In this document: piece by piece, positions 5,983-6,109 of the stretch
Layout of the letters: each line of letters starts with the position of its first letter
Position numbering within the stretch: position 1 is the first letter of the stretch
DNA from: Akkermansiaceae bacterium
GTDB taxonomy: Bacteria > Verrucomicrobiota > Verrucomicrobiia > Verrucomicrobiales > Akkermansiaceae
Length of the DNA: 6,109 nucleotides
Direction: 5' to 3'
Assembly (NCBI GenBank): GCA_020627645.1
Contig: JAHDGN010000176.1
Span: forward strand, 804-6,912
Notes under the pieces: generated by a model
What the model was told of the DNA's origin: nothing
Databases searched by the model: none
What the model saw: only the letters and a program-made list of their open reading frames with translations
Program-made: the position numbers and the translations under genes

Positions 5983-6109
5983 ATGCCTCACTTTTTTAAG
6001 AAAAAAACAACTCTGGAAACAAGGCGACCTTCTTCGTCTCTGAAAATCGCATTTCTCTTGCTCATGATTGATTTTTTTTCTGCCTCTTTGAATGGAGCTC
6101 CTCTCATTA
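5983..6109 (+). CDS. exported protein, N-terminal part only (runs off the window)
   Basis: This open reading starts at ATG 5983 and has no stop through the window end (42 codons visible). The N-terminus is basic (MPHFFKKKTTLETRRPSSS). A hydrophobic core follows (LKIAFLLLMIDFF) and then a small-residue region, SASLNGAPL. This is the layout of a Sec signal peptide with a rather long n-region, and cleavage could fall near SAS or NGA. There is an RR pair, but the spacing and sequence do not fit a Tat motif, and there is no lipobox cysteine. There is no Shine-Dalgarno before the ATG. The mature protein is unseen, so no function can be given. Codon use is more balanced than in the genes at 317-5292. 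A shorter start at ATG 6064 would cut the signal peptide, so I do not favour it. Confidence 0.55.
   Translation, partial: MPHFFKKKTTLETRRPSSSLKIAFLLLMIDFFSASLNGAPLI

Overview
This is a bacterial window. All recognisable genes lie on the + strand. Bases 1 to about 5290 are extremely rich in G and T on that strand, and codons end mostly in G or T (TTG, GTG, GGG, GCG, GAG, CGG). The composition, scarce Shine-Dalgarno sites, the PAS-SpoIIE architecture and the type of FAD oxidase tail loosely suggest a member of the Verrucomicrobiota/PVC group. That is a low-confidence inference; no marker gene settles it.

Layout. (1) Bases 2-218 hold the 3' end of a GlcD-type FAD-linked oxidase, apparently frameshifted in a G run. 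(2) Bases 228-314 hold a 28-codon ORF with a well-spaced GAGGG. (3) Bases 317-2311 and 2290-4287 hold two tandem, overlapping paralogues. Each has three PAS domains followed by an RsbU/SpoIIE-type PP2C phosphatase domain. The upstream copy has lost most of the metal-binding acidic residues, while the downstream copy keeps nearly all of them. (4) Bases 4309-5292 hold a complete 6-phosphofructokinase (PfkA type). Its first GTG codon sits exactly in the loop of an 11-bp inverted repeat. (5) From 5293 onward the composition changes: the G excess disappears and no intact gene follows until 5983. This stretch carries a decayed ISL3-family insertion sequence (left end near 5467, transposase start at 5537, in-frame TAG at 5591, truncated by about 5770). 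(6) At 5983 a new CDS begins with an export signal-like N-terminus and runs off the window.

How the genes may work together. Proteins with PAS plus SpoIIE domains usually sense a cytoplasmic signal and dephosphorylate a STAS-domain anti-sigma antagonist in a partner-switching pathway. No STAS protein, anti-sigma kinase or sigma factor is present here, so the target is elsewhere or different. The two phosphatase genes overlap by 22 nt and the pfk gene follows 21 nt later, which fits one transcript. The most interesting hypothesis is that a catalytically degenerate sensor-pseudophosphatase is made with an active twin and regulates it, in a transcript that also encodes a glycolytic enzyme.
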